A stretch of 50,923 nt of DNA from assembly GCA_030611585.1 (NCBI GenBank), contig JAUWPM010000004.1:1-50923 (forward strand), written 5' to 3'. The DNA is from Methanosarcinales archaeon. Its GTDB lineage: Archaea; Halobacteriota; Syntropharchaeia; Alkanophagales; Methanospirareceae. The notes beneath the pieces are model-generated. The model saw only the letters and a program-made list of their open reading frames with translations. It was not told where the DNA came from and did not search any database. Position 1 is the stretch's first letter. Each line of letters opens with the position of its first letter. Positions 29,280 through 39,000 of the stretch are shown here, one piece after another. The position numbers were made by a program, and so were the translations under genes.

Positions 29280-29867
29280 ATGGAACGTATAGAAAAGAGA
29301 ATAGAGGCATGCAAGCGTTGCGAGCTGTGGCAAACGAGAACCAATCCGGTCGTCGGTGCGGGCTCGTTATCCGCAAGAATACTGTTCGTAGGCGAGGCTC
29401 CGGGCTACTATGAAGATTTGAAGGGCGAACCATTTGTGGGCAAAGCGGGGAAGGTGCTCGATGAATTATTGGCTTCGATTGCGTTACAACGAACCGACGT
29501 TTATATAGCCAACGTCTTAAAATGCCGCCCACCCGGGAATAGAAATCCCACAGCGGATGAGATACGTGCGTGCACACCTTATTTAGATGCGCAACTGGAG
29601 ATTATTCAACCGGAGATTATTGCTACTCTTGGCAACTTTTCGTTGTCATATATCTTCGATAAATTCGGGTTACCAAAGGATAAAATAAGTAGAATACACG
29701 GCACGGTATTTACGGTAAGCACCATTGCGGGTATCAAAATCAAAATTAGAAAGGTCATACCGTTGTATCATCCAGCAGTGGCTACGTACAATCCAAACAT
29801 GAAAGAGACATTAATTGATGATTTTAAGGTGCTGGCTGGTAGTTTACGCTATGACCTGCACCTTTGA
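29280..29867 (+). CDS. Type-4 uracil-DNA glycosylase
   Basis: CKRCELWQTRTNPVVGAGSLSARILFVGEAPGYYED..GEPFVGKAGKVLDELL; YIANVLKCRPPGNRNP. Confidence 0.93.
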   Translation: MERIEKRIEACKRCELWQTRTNPVVGAGSLSARILFVGEAPGYYEDLKGEPFVGKAGKVLDELLASIALQRTDVYIANVLKCRPPGNRNPTADEIRACTPYLDAQLEIIQPEIIATLGNFSLSYIFDKFGLPKDKISRIHGTVFTVSTIAGIKIKIRKVIPLYHPAVATYNPNMKETLIDDFKVLAGSLRYDLHL

Positions 29868-31238
29868 TACCATAAGAGAAGGTGAGACGACATTATAAAT
29901 CTGCCGTGTATCGTCCCCAATCATTTCTACATGGTTCAATATCTCTTGCATGTTTCCTGCGATCATTACGCCCTTAACGGGGAACAAATCGCCGTTTTTA
30001 ATGCCAAAAGCATTCTGTGCAACGACGGAGAAATCGCCGGATGCTCTTGAAGCGGTGTGTGCACCTATCACGTCGTTTATGAAGAGCCCCTCCCGAATAT
30101 CGCCGATGAGTTCAGCCTTAGAAGCTCTGTCACTTCCTGCTCTTTCTTGTACGATAAAATTCGTTGCCCCGGGAGCTGGCAAACTGTCGAAGCCCCTTAG
30201 TGCGTTGCCCGTGCTTTCTACGTGGTCTTTATTGGCAGTATAAGAATCGTATAGAAAATTCCTGAGCACGCCCTTGTCCACTATGGTTGTAAGTTGGGAA
30301 GGGACACCTTCACCGTCCATCTTTCTGCTGTTCACCCCTGACGGCATCGTGGCATCGTCAACAATAGTAATAATTTCGGAAGCTATCGGCACGCCCTTTT
30401 TGCCATGATAGGGCGATTGCTTTCGCTGCACGTTCTCGGCGCTCAGTTGTGGAATTAGGGTGTACGCGAAGAGGCTTTGCACTGCCTTGGGAGCAAAGAC
30501 GACAGGAAGCTGCATCGTTTTTAGCTGCTTACCGCCTAAGCTGTCCACGGCTATTTTTACTGCCTCCCTGCCTATCCAGCCAAAGTCAATATCACCAAGC
30601 ATTCTGCTTACCTTACTCTCGTATCCCGATATTTCCTCGCCGCTACTGCTGTCTTCACTTGCCACTACCGCTATCCCTGCGGAGACGTACGTGCCGGCAT
30701 CACGCGTTTCGATACCTTCAGAATTCAAAATGAAAGTTTCATCGAAACCCGCAGCAAAGCCCCCCTCTGTTGGTGTGCATCGAACACCTTTTTTCACTTT
30801 ATGCTCTTTCATTCCCGTTAGCATCTCTTTGCAATACGCTATCGCATCCTCGCTACCGCCCTCAACGCTGCTAAGAAGGGCAACTATTCTGCGATCAAAC
30901 GTCTTTTCGGGTTCCTTGTAGCCCTGCTTTGACGTTTCTGCCATGGGTGCAGATAAACCCGGGAAATAGTTATCTCGCTCTGATACCCGCGCTTGTTTTA
31001 GCGCATGCGCAACGCATTCTTCTATTTTTACCTTTTCTAAAGCGGTGGTGTATGAAAAACCTATCTTGTTTGATATTACAACGCGCACGCCAATACCGGT
31101 GCTTTTAATATGCTTCACCTTCTTCACTTCCTCACGTTCGAGGTCAATGCTTAACACATCGCTTCGTTCTCCGTAGATCTCTGCCTGGTCGCAGCTTTTC
31201 AACGCCAGTTTTAGTCCTTTATGCATGAAGTCGAGCAT
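29844..31238 (-). CDS. TldD/PmbA family metalloprotease
   Basis: DGEGVPSQLTTIVDKGVLRNFLYDSYTA; DFSVVAQNAFGIKNGDLFPVKGVMIAGN. Confidence 0.92.
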   Translation of the reverse strand: MLDFMHKGLKLALKSCDQAEIYGERSDVLSIDLEREEVKKVKHIKSTGIGVRVVISNKIGFSYTTALEKVKIEECVAHALKQARVSERDNYFPGLSAPMAETSKQGYKEPEKTFDRRIVALLSSVEGGSEDAIAYCKEMLTGMKEHKVKKGVRCTPTEGGFAAGFDETFILNSEGIETRDAGTYVSAGIAVVASEDSSSGEEISGYESKVSRMLGDIDFGWIGREAVKIAVDSLGGKQLKTMQLPVVFAPKAVQSLFAYTLIPQLSAENVQRKQSPYHGKKGVPIASEIITIVDDATMPSGVNSRKMDGEGVPSQLTTIVDKGVLRNFLYDSYTANKDHVESTGNALRGFDSLPAPGATNFIVQERAGSDRASKAELIGDIREGLFINDVIGAHTASRASGDFSVVAQNAFGIKNGDLFPVKGVMIAGNMQEILNHVEMIGDDTRQIYNVVSPSLMVSKVQVIA

Positions 31239-31251
31239 TTATTATCCTACC

Positions 31252-31503
31252 TCACCCAATGACACTTTCATAAACATAAGTCCGACCAATTGGCTTATAC
31301 AACTCTGTGGTTCTCTGTTTGAGTTCTGACCTAATCTCTCCTATCTTTTTGTGAACTTCTTTTGTATAAAATTTTTCACCGCACTTCTCACATACGCCAG
31401 CTCTGACTCTCAAGATTGCCACATCGTTTCCTCCTTTAACAATCTTCTCCACTTCTTTTTCTACTACTTTTCCCCCGCAAAGGGGACAGATTGGCGTTAA
31501 CAT
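31252..31503 (-). CDS. YgiT-type zinc-finger antitoxin-like protein
   Basis: CPLCGGKVVEKEVEKIV..AGVCEKCGEKFYTKEV. Confidence 0.8.
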   Translation of the reverse strand: MLTPICPLCGGKVVEKEVEKIVKGGNDVAILRVRAGVCEKCGEKFYTKEVHKKIGEIRSELKQRTTELYKPIGRTYVYESVIG

Positions 31504-31504
31504 T

Positions 31505-31819
31505 TTATCTTCTCCTTATCTTATAGTCTATCCATCTATCAGGGTCTGGAATATATCCAGTTATGGCAATTGCGATGTCATGTTCAGCAGAATACGCCCA
31601 AACACTGTGTATATGCCTCCCTTTTTGGTCTTCTCCATGCACAAGACAGCTCGGGAAGGGTTTATCATCTGCATAATCTTCGATTGTCTCACCGTGTAAG
31701 ACGGAATAAAACAAATCTTTGTCCAGTATCTCATCATTTGCGAGTTCCTCATCTGCATGGTCTGTCATGTTAATCCTCCCTTTTGTTACCGCTGATTTTA
31801 TCTTTTCTAGTATATCCAT
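31505..31819 (-). CDS. DUF4258 family toxin-like protein
   Basis: RINMTDHADEELANDEI..DLFYSVLHGETIEDYADDKPFPSCLVHG; directly upstream of YgiT-like gene. Confidence 0.8.
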   Translation of the reverse strand: MDILEKIKSAVTKGRINMTDHADEELANDEILDKDLFYSVLHGETIEDYADDKPFPSCLVHGEDQKGRHIHSVWAYSAEHDIAIAITGYIPDPDRWIDYKIRRR

Positions 31820-31885
31820 TTATAATTTATCACCATTTAAAAGCTTTTGCCTCTTTATAAACGTCTGCATGTTACTGCGTTTAAC

Positions 31886-31916
31886 AAGAAAACCTGTGCT
31901 AAAAGAAAAACATCAG
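31886..31916 (+). repeat. Dispersed repeat copy (aagaaaacctgtgctaaaagaaaaacatcag)
   Basis: Same core as the 24859 copy; downstream AGTCAAnGTTTTTA also shared. Confidence 0.8.
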
Positions 31917-31954
31917 GAATATTTCAGTCAATGTTTTTAACGAATGTAAAAAAA

Positions 31955-32066
31955 TTGTGTGTAAATCCGTGTCTTAAAATTATATTTTGTTGACGCAGAT
32001 TAACACAGATGAAAAAGCCCCAAAAGAAAAAAATCGGTGTAAATCAGTGTTAATCTGTGTCTTAAA
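31955..32066. repeat. Degenerate inverted GACGCAGATTAACACAGATG-type repeat
   Basis: ttgacgcagattaacacagatgaaaa ... tcagtgttaatctgtgtctt. Confidence 0.65.
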
Positions 32067-32099
32067 GAGAAGGCAGTTATACTTTATGGACAATAAAAA

Positions 32100-32912
32100 A
32101 TGTTAAGGATAAAAGAAGGCGAACTTGTGCATTTGATAGACAGAAAAGGCAGGAGATACCATATTTTATTGAATGCCGGGTCCTCTTTCACGTTCCGCCA
32201 CGGGACAATTTCGCATGACGAAATAATCGGGGTGGAGGACGGAAGCGTCGTAAAATCGTGCTACGGTGAAAAGTTATTGGTCTTCAGACCGACGTTAGCA
32301 GAATACATCGGAAAGATGCGGAAAGGGTCGCAGATAATATATCCGAAGGACATTGCGGCTATTTTAATGCTTGCGGACATATTCCCGGGTGCAACGGTAT
32401 TAGAGGCGGGGATAGGCTCTGGAGCGCTTACCATGGCGTTGCTGCGTGCTGTGGGCACTGAAGGGAAGGTGGTGTCGTACGAGAGGAGGGGGGAGTTCTT
32501 GAAGATCGCGAGGAGCAATATCGAGTCGTTCTTCGGTACGGTAGAAAGTGCGGGAAAAGAAGGTTCCGGGGAGTTAGTGGTGAAGGAAAAGGACGTGTAC
32601 GAGGGCATAGACGATAAAGAACTGGACAGAATCTTATTGGACCTTCAGGAGCCGTGGAGAGCGCTGAAGCACGTAGAAGAATCGCTTAGAAACGGTGGAA
32701 TCCTCCTTTGCTACAACCCCACAGTGCTGCAGATCTACAAGCTTTCAAAACGGTTAGAGTTGAAGTACGCGGAAAGCTTTCGCGTTATGGGCATTTACGA
32801 GATTGGGATGCGCGGCTGGGAGGTTAAAGGGAGAAGCATACGTCCGGAGCATAGAATGGTTGCTCATACGGGGTTTATATTTGTAGCGCGGAAATGTGCG
32901 CCGGTAGAGTGA
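32100..32912 (+). CDS. trmI: tRNA (adenine-58/57-N1)-methyltransferase TrmI
   Basis: QIIYPKDIAAILMLADIFPGATVLEAGIGSGALTMALLRAVG. Confidence 0.92.
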   Translation: MLRIKEGELVHLIDRKGRRYHILLNAGSSFTFRHGTISHDEIIGVEDGSVVKSCYGEKLLVFRPTLAEYIGKMRKGSQIIYPKDIAAILMLADIFPGATVLEAGIGSGALTMALLRAVGTEGKVVSYERRGEFLKIARSNIESFFGTVESAGKEGSGELVVKEKDVYEGIDDKELDRILLDLQEPWRALKHVEESLRNGGILLCYNPTVLQIYKLSKRLELKYAESFRVMGIYEIGMRGWEVKGRSIRPEHRMVAHTGFIFVARKCAPVE

Positions 32913-33307
32913 AAACTCTCGTAAACGTGCTCTTTGAGTTCGGTTAAGCTGGTAGAGAAGAACAAATGGCTTTTACATGAACAATCGGTGCATCCGAAAC
33001 GAGCTATGGACTCTAATCGCATACTCAAGTTCGCAGCGATTTCGCATTCTTTCCGCGCCTCCGTTTCTGCGAATACTACTTCCCTTACTTCCACCCCCGG
33101 ATTTGCCAGGAAATAATCTATATGCCAGTGTAACTTCTTATTATTGCCAACGTCACGCAGATGTCTTCCTATTCTTCGTTCTAATCCCGATAGCGCAGAA
33201 CCGGCATACGCATAAAAGCCTTTTTTAAAGGCTATGCACCCTATTTTACCTATCTCTATTTCTCTATCCTCGCTGTTTTCTATGATTAGCACGTAAGTCC
33301 CGTTCAT
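32864..33307 (-). CDS. DUF123 GIY-YIG-like protein
   Basis: GTYVLIIE..FKKGFYAYAGSALSGLERRIGRHLR..KKLHWHIDYFLA. Confidence 0.88.
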   Translation of the reverse strand: MNGTYVLIIENSEDREIEIGKIGCIAFKKGFYAYAGSALSGLERRIGRHLRDVGNNKKLHWHIDYFLANPGVEVREVVFAETEARKECEIAANLSMRLESIARFGCTDCSCKSHLFFSTSLTELKEHVYESFHSTGAHFRATNINPV

Positions 33308-33309
33308 CT

Positions 33310-33342
33310 GTTTTCTTTTAGCACAGGTTTTCTTTAAAAAGA
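33310..33342 (-). repeat. Dispersed repeat copy (ttttcttttagcacaggttttctttaaaaagag)
   Basis: TTTTAGCACAGGTTTTCTTT core. Confidence 0.8.
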
Positions 33343-33373
33343 GCTAATCAAATACCATTATTATATAGAACCG

Positions 33374-34294
33374 ATGAAAGAGCGCATGGAGCAGGTGGAG
33401 CAGATAGGAAGGTTAAAACGAGAGAAGAATGCGATTGTTTTGGCGCATAATTACGAAAGGGCGGAGGTGCAGGACATAGCGGAGTTCGTTGGTGACTCCT
33501 TAGAGCTTGCGCGAATAGCGATGGATACGGATGCAGATATAATTATCTTCTGCGGCGTTAATTTCATGGCGGAAACCGCTGCGATATTAAATCCCGATAA
33601 AAAAGTCGTTATTCCCGACGTCTGTGCGATCTGCCCGATGGCACAGCAATTGCCTCAGGACGTCCTGCGTGCGGCGATGCGTGAGCATCCCGATGCCGAC
33701 GTGGTCCTCTACGTAAATACACTTGCAGAAAGTAAGGCACTTGCAGACTGCATTTGCACTTCGGCAAACGCACCGGAGATAGTGCGAGCAATGGATACTC
33801 CAACCGTATTATTCGGGCCGGATCGCAACTTAGCATATTACGCGCAGAAGGGAACGTCAAAGATGATTGTCCCCGTGCCGGAGCATGGGAACTGCCCGTC
33901 ACATCATCAAATCACTCTTGAAGACCTGCTGAAAGCGAAAGACGCACATCCACGGGCGAAAATCATGGCTCATCCGGAGTGCATTCCCGAAGTCCAGGAC
34001 AGGGCTGATTACCTCGCGTCCACCAGTGGCATGGTGAAGATTAGCAAGGAAGTGGAGGACGAAGAGTTTCTGATCGGTACTGAGATCGGGCTTCTGCATC
34101 GGCTGGAAAAGGAAGCGCCGGACAAGAGGTTTTATCCGCTCTCTACTACTGCGGTCTGTCCACAGATGAAGATGTGCACGTTAGAGAATATAGAAGCAGC
34201 CTTAGAGCACGAGAAGCCTGAAGTCGTTCTTTCACCTGAAATCATGGATGCTGCGAGAAAGCCCATCGAGCGGATGCTTGCGCTATCTCACTAA
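33374..34294 (+). CDS. nadA: Quinolinate synthase
   Basis: IVLAHNYERAEVQDIAEFVGDSLELARIA; FCGVNFMAETAAILNPDKKV; CPQMKMCTLENIEAAL. Confidence 0.95.
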   Translation: MKERMEQVEQIGRLKREKNAIVLAHNYERAEVQDIAEFVGDSLELARIAMDTDADIIIFCGVNFMAETAAILNPDKKVVIPDVCAICPMAQQLPQDVLRAAMREHPDADVVLYVNTLAESKALADCICTSANAPEIVRAMDTPTVLFGPDRNLAYYAQKGTSKMIVPVPEHGNCPSHHQITLEDLLKAKDAHPRAKIMAHPECIPEVQDRADYLASTSGMVKISKEVEDEEFLIGTEIGLLHRLEKEAPDKRFYPLSTTAVCPQMKMCTLENIEAALEHEKPEVVLSPEIMDAARKPIERMLALSH

Positions 34295-34377
34295 CCTTTC
34301 TTTGAAAAAGGAGTTTATGGGACAATCAGGAAAAATGTATATGCCGACGTTTACTTTAGGATACCAGGAGGTAAAAA

Positions 34378-34848
34378 ATGAACGCTAAAAAGAGTGATAA
34401 TAAAGGTGAGAAGAGAGCGATGGACATAGCTATCTTTAACAAATTATTCTCTACGGGGTATTTTTCGCTAATTTTAACAGCGGTACTACTTTTTTGCTTT
34501 GTAGCGATGGTGGGTGCAACTAACGCAACGAATGCGACTTCAGCACCAACTAAGACGATTCCTGAATACGCGGCAATAATTGCGGTTATTGTGATACTCG
34601 CAACCTTCTTATACTTAATTCATCTTGGCTATAAAGCAGATGACAAGCTTGACAAGGGTGAGATGCGGAGAGCCATTGCGGGGACGTTCGTCGTGGGGTT
34701 CACCGTGCTACTGATTTTATCGCTTACTTATGATTGTAGTTATAGAAGTGAAATTGTCATGATGTATATCGAACTCGTTGGCATCGTTATCGGCTTCTAT
34801 TTCGGTCAGAGAACCGCGGAAACAGCAAAAGGAGGAGGACACCAATAA
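34378..34848 (+). CDS. Hypothetical membrane protein
   Basis: Three to four TM segments; strong RBS aggaggt. Confidence 0.6.
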   Translation: MNAKKSDNKGEKRAMDIAIFNKLFSTGYFSLILTAVLLFCFVAMVGATNATNATSAPTKTIPEYAAIIAVIVILATFLYLIHLGYKADDKLDKGEMRRAIAGTFVVGFTVLLILSLTYDCSYRSEIVMMYIELVGIVIGFYFGQRTAETAKGGGHQ

Positions 34849-34857
34849 GCGAGCGCA

Positions 34858-35946
34858 TCACAAACTCTTCAACGCCGCCACAACCTTCTCATTCTGCTCC
34901 TGAGTCCCCACGCTAATCCTGATGAACGAATCACCCGCACCTCTGAATGAAGAGCAATCGCGCACGGTTATCCCTTTTTTTAACAACGCATCAAATACTT
35001 CACGTGCCGTCCGTGGCGACACGTCAACGAGCACGAAATTTGCCTCTGACAGGTAAACCGTGAACAGCCCTTGCAGATTCTGCTCAAGATACGCCCTTCC
35101 TACCTGCACCAACTCGATACTTCTGCGTAAGTGCTCTTTATCACTCAGAGCTGTGAGTGCAGCAGTTAGTGCGACGTTGTTAACGGTGAAGGGCAGCGCA
35201 ACTTTATTATAAATGCTTGCCAGCCATTCTGGTATGACGGCATAGCCAACCCTTAGTCCTGCGAGCCCAAACGCCTTTGAGAAGGTTCTTAAAACGAGGA
35301 CGTTATCGTATTCATTCACCAAATTCACCAACGACTTATCTGCAAATTCCACGTACGCTTCGTCTATAGCCACCATTGCCGTCGGCACGGATTCTGCTAT
35401 CGCACGCACGTCACCCTCAGCCATGCAGTTTCCAGTTGGATTGTTCGGCGAGGAAAGGAAGATCATGCGTGTCTTGTCGTTACACGCGGAGATCAATGCC
35501 GCGGCGGGTATGCCAAAGTTATTATCCCTGTCTCGTGGTATGTACCGTGGCGTGCCGCCGGCTATTTTTACCAGTGACTCGTAGAGCGAGAACGTGGGCA
35601 CCGGTATCAGCGCTTCCGCTTCATCGCCGTTACCAATAAAAATCTTGACCAGCGTATCTAACACGCCATCTATACCCGCACCTATAACGATTCTATTTAC
35701 GTCAACGCCGGCATAACGTGCAATCTCTTCTCTGAGCGATTCCTCGTTTCGCTCCCATGGGTACACGCTCAACTTTAAGTCACCCGCTTCTAATCGTCCA
35801 ACGATAGCGCGTACTACCTCTGGACTGGCTCCTAACGGGTTTTCATTCGAGCTTAGCTTTATCGCTCCCTTGACTGACTTACCCGGTTTGTATTCTGTTA
35901 TATCTTCCACCGACGGTCTTACAGGTACACGCATTCTGATAGTCAT
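34858..35946 (-). CDS. hisC: Histidinol-phosphate aminotransferase
   Basis: KLSSNENPLGASPEV; FLSSPNNPTGN; VLRTFSKAFGLAGLRVGY. Confidence 0.95.
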   Translation of the reverse strand: MTIRMRVPVRPSVEDITEYKPGKSVKGAIKLSSNENPLGASPEVVRAIVGRLEAGDLKLSVYPWERNEESLREEIARYAGVDVNRIVIGAGIDGVLDTLVKIFIGNGDEAEALIPVPTFSLYESLVKIAGGTPRYIPRDRDNNFGIPAAALISACNDKTRMIFLSSPNNPTGNCMAEGDVRAIAESVPTAMVAIDEAYVEFADKSLVNLVNEYDNVLVLRTFSKAFGLAGLRVGYAVIPEWLASIYNKVALPFTVNNVALTAALTALSDKEHLRRSIELVQVGRAYLEQNLQGLFTVYLSEANFVLVDVSPRTAREVFDALLKKGITVRDCSSFRGAGDSFIRISVGTQEQNEKVVAALKSL

Positions 35947-36069
35947 TTGGCACTATGAATAGATATAAGAGGGCGATTAAAAGAAAAAAATTGAGAGGAA
36001 CATAATAGTTAATTAAGCTCCATAACAATATTCTCATTTGCAAGAGTAAACGTAAGAAATGACATTTAG

Positions 36070-39000
36070 ATGATTATGACGGATGAAACAAAGCATTCGG
36101 TAAAAATGAATCCTGCAAATATCGTTAATAGCCTAATAAAGGATATTAGGGAACGTTTGACGTTAGACGGTAAGAACAGGGTTTTTAACGAAGGGGAGAA
36201 ACTCCACTCTGAGTTTATGAAGGATAGAGCGGAGGCAGAAGCATTTACGCGGGAATTCCTGATTGACAAAATTTTCGATGTGCTGGAGCTGGAGAAACTG
36301 CCAGAAAAATCTTTCTATACCCCTGGTAGTCATCGAAGCGTAGATTACCGGATTAAAAGCAAAAGAGGTAGATTCTTGGTTGAAGCGAAGCCGTTGAATG
36401 CAGATTTAGAGAAGGGTAAAGATAGTGCCGTTAACCAAATAAAAGGCTTGTTTAGACTTGCGGAAGTGAAAGAGAACTATGATTTTGGTGTGGCAACAGA
36501 TGGATTGAGATGGATATTCATTGACAGAAACGAAGAAATAGTGAGCGATTGGAGATTAGAAGAGCAGTTTGACCAGATAAAGGAGTTCCTGGTTGGTAAA
36601 GAGAAAGTTGTCTCGCCTAAGACGGAAGAGGAGATAAGCAAGAAGTTTTACGGCTGGTATAATGCGCTTTTGCACGGTGGCAAGTACAGGGATCACGAGA
36701 ACAAGCAGAAGACGATTTCTGAAGCTGATTGTTTAGTCAACACCGTCATTGGCGTGCGTGATTTGGAAGAGCGGGAGCAGATAGCTCAGGTAGTGATGAA
36801 CCGGCTGATATTCATCAAGTTCTTACAATCCAAAGGCATTATCGGGGAAGATGTGCTCGAATATCTATCTGAAGTGAAAGAGGATGAACTCACACCCAAA
36901 TTGCGGCAGTTGTTTTTCGGTGTTCTGAATACGCCAGAGGATCAACGACAGGATATTAATGAACGGTTCAAAGATATCCCATACTTGAATGGGAGTTTGT
37001 TTACTCATATTGAAGTCGAAAAGAGAAATTTGGATTACAAAGTAAAAGCGGAGATTCTGAAGAAGGTAATAGAGTTTTTAGACAGTTTCAAGTTCGTGCA
37101 TAAGGAGCAGCTTGGTAACGGTGATTCCATAGACCCGGAAATACTGGGCTATATCTTTGAACGTGCAATGACCACCACGGACCGAAAGGGAACCGGTGCG
37201 TATTACACGCCCAAACCGATAACAAAATATATCTCGGAGAATACGATCTACCCGTACATAATAGACAAAACAAATCAAATTCTTAAGACTGAGAAGGGCT
37301 ACAGGGAGACAGAACTGATAAAAGACATTGAAGAGTTGTTTATTCTGCCGGCAACGACCTTGAAAGAGATTTGGGACAAGATAATTCAGAAAATAAGAGT
37401 TCTGGATAACGCATGTGGTTCCGGTGCGTTCTTGCTTGCTGCGGCGAACATCCTGTTTGCGTTGAACAGGAAGATAAGTGACAAATTAGGAGCAGAGAAT
37501 CCAGATACTACTTTGAAGATGTGGATCTTAGTCAATAACCTCTACGGGGTTGACATAAATCCGAACGGCATAGAGATAGCAAAGCTGAGGCTCTGGCTGT
37601 GGCTTGCCGACTCTTACGAGCCGGGGTACATAAAACCATTGCCAAATATTGATTACAACCTCCGGGTGGGGAACAGTCTGATCGGCTACGTGGACCTGAG
37701 CGAGTTCAAGGAAACGAAACTCAACCTCTCGGATTTTCTTTGGAATGAAGAAAAAGACACGCTGGATAACCTACTCAAAGAGAGGAATGACTTAATCCGC
37801 GAGTATAAAATAACCTGGGGTGAAGAAGCAAAGGATTTAAAAAGTAAAGTACACGAGTTCGACGAGAAGATAAGTAATCTGCTGAATGCCGAGCTTTACA
37901 AGAAACTGAGAGAGAAGAAGATAACGATAAGCAAGGAAGCGTTTTTGAAATTAAAGCCATTTCATTGGGGATTTGAGTTTTATGAAGTCTTTGATTTGGA
38001 GAAGCCGAAAGAAGGACGGGGGTTTGACGTGGTTATTGGGAATCCGCCATATGTGAGACAGGAAAAAATAAAAGAGGAAAAGCCAATATTTGAAAAGTTG
38101 TATCCAGAAGTTTATACAGGTATTGCAGATCTCTGTGTCTATTTTGTTAAGAGGAGTTTAGATTTAGCAAAATCAGGATGCTATCATTCTTTTATTATTA
38201 CAAATAAATGGATACGGGCAGGATATGGCGAAAAATTAAGGAAATATCTGACAGAAAGTATAAGCATTAATGAAATTGTAGATTTTAACGGTATCCGAGT
38301 TTTTGTGGGTGCAACGGTCGATGTTTTAGTGTACAAATTTAAAAATGCCCTTCCTGAAGAGAATGATTTAAGATATTGTGCGTATAAAGATACCTCTCTA
38401 TTACATATTGAGAAAAATATTGAGACGGACGGTTTTGATATTGAACAGGAAACACTAAAACAAGGATGGAGTTTTTATCCAAAAGAGGTTTTAGAAATTA
38501 AGAAGAGGATTGAAGAAGTCGGAAAACCGTTAAAAGAATGGGATGTTAAAATTAACTACGGAATCAAAACGGGTTTTAACGAGGCTTTTATAATTACGGA
38601 AGGAAAAAAAGATGAGTTAATAAAAAAAGATCCCAAAAGTGCAGAAATAATAAAACCCATTTTAAGAGGCAGAGATATTAGAAGATATGGCATTGATTGG
38701 AAAAATTTATACATTATTTTTGCAAGACAAGGAGCTAATATAGATAACTATCCAACAATCAAGCAGCATTTATTTAAATTCAGAGAAAGATTAGACCCCC
38801 GACCAAAAGATTTTACCGGAAAGTGGAAAGGTAGAAAACTTGGCCCTTATAAATGGTATGAAATTCAAGACAATATCGCATATTATGAAGAATTTGAAAA
38901 AAACAAAATTGTTTGGCCTATGGTTTCATCAAATTCTTCAATGTTTTGTTTGGCTCAAGAGGGAGTTTATCTTAATAATAAATGTTATCTTATAACAGGA

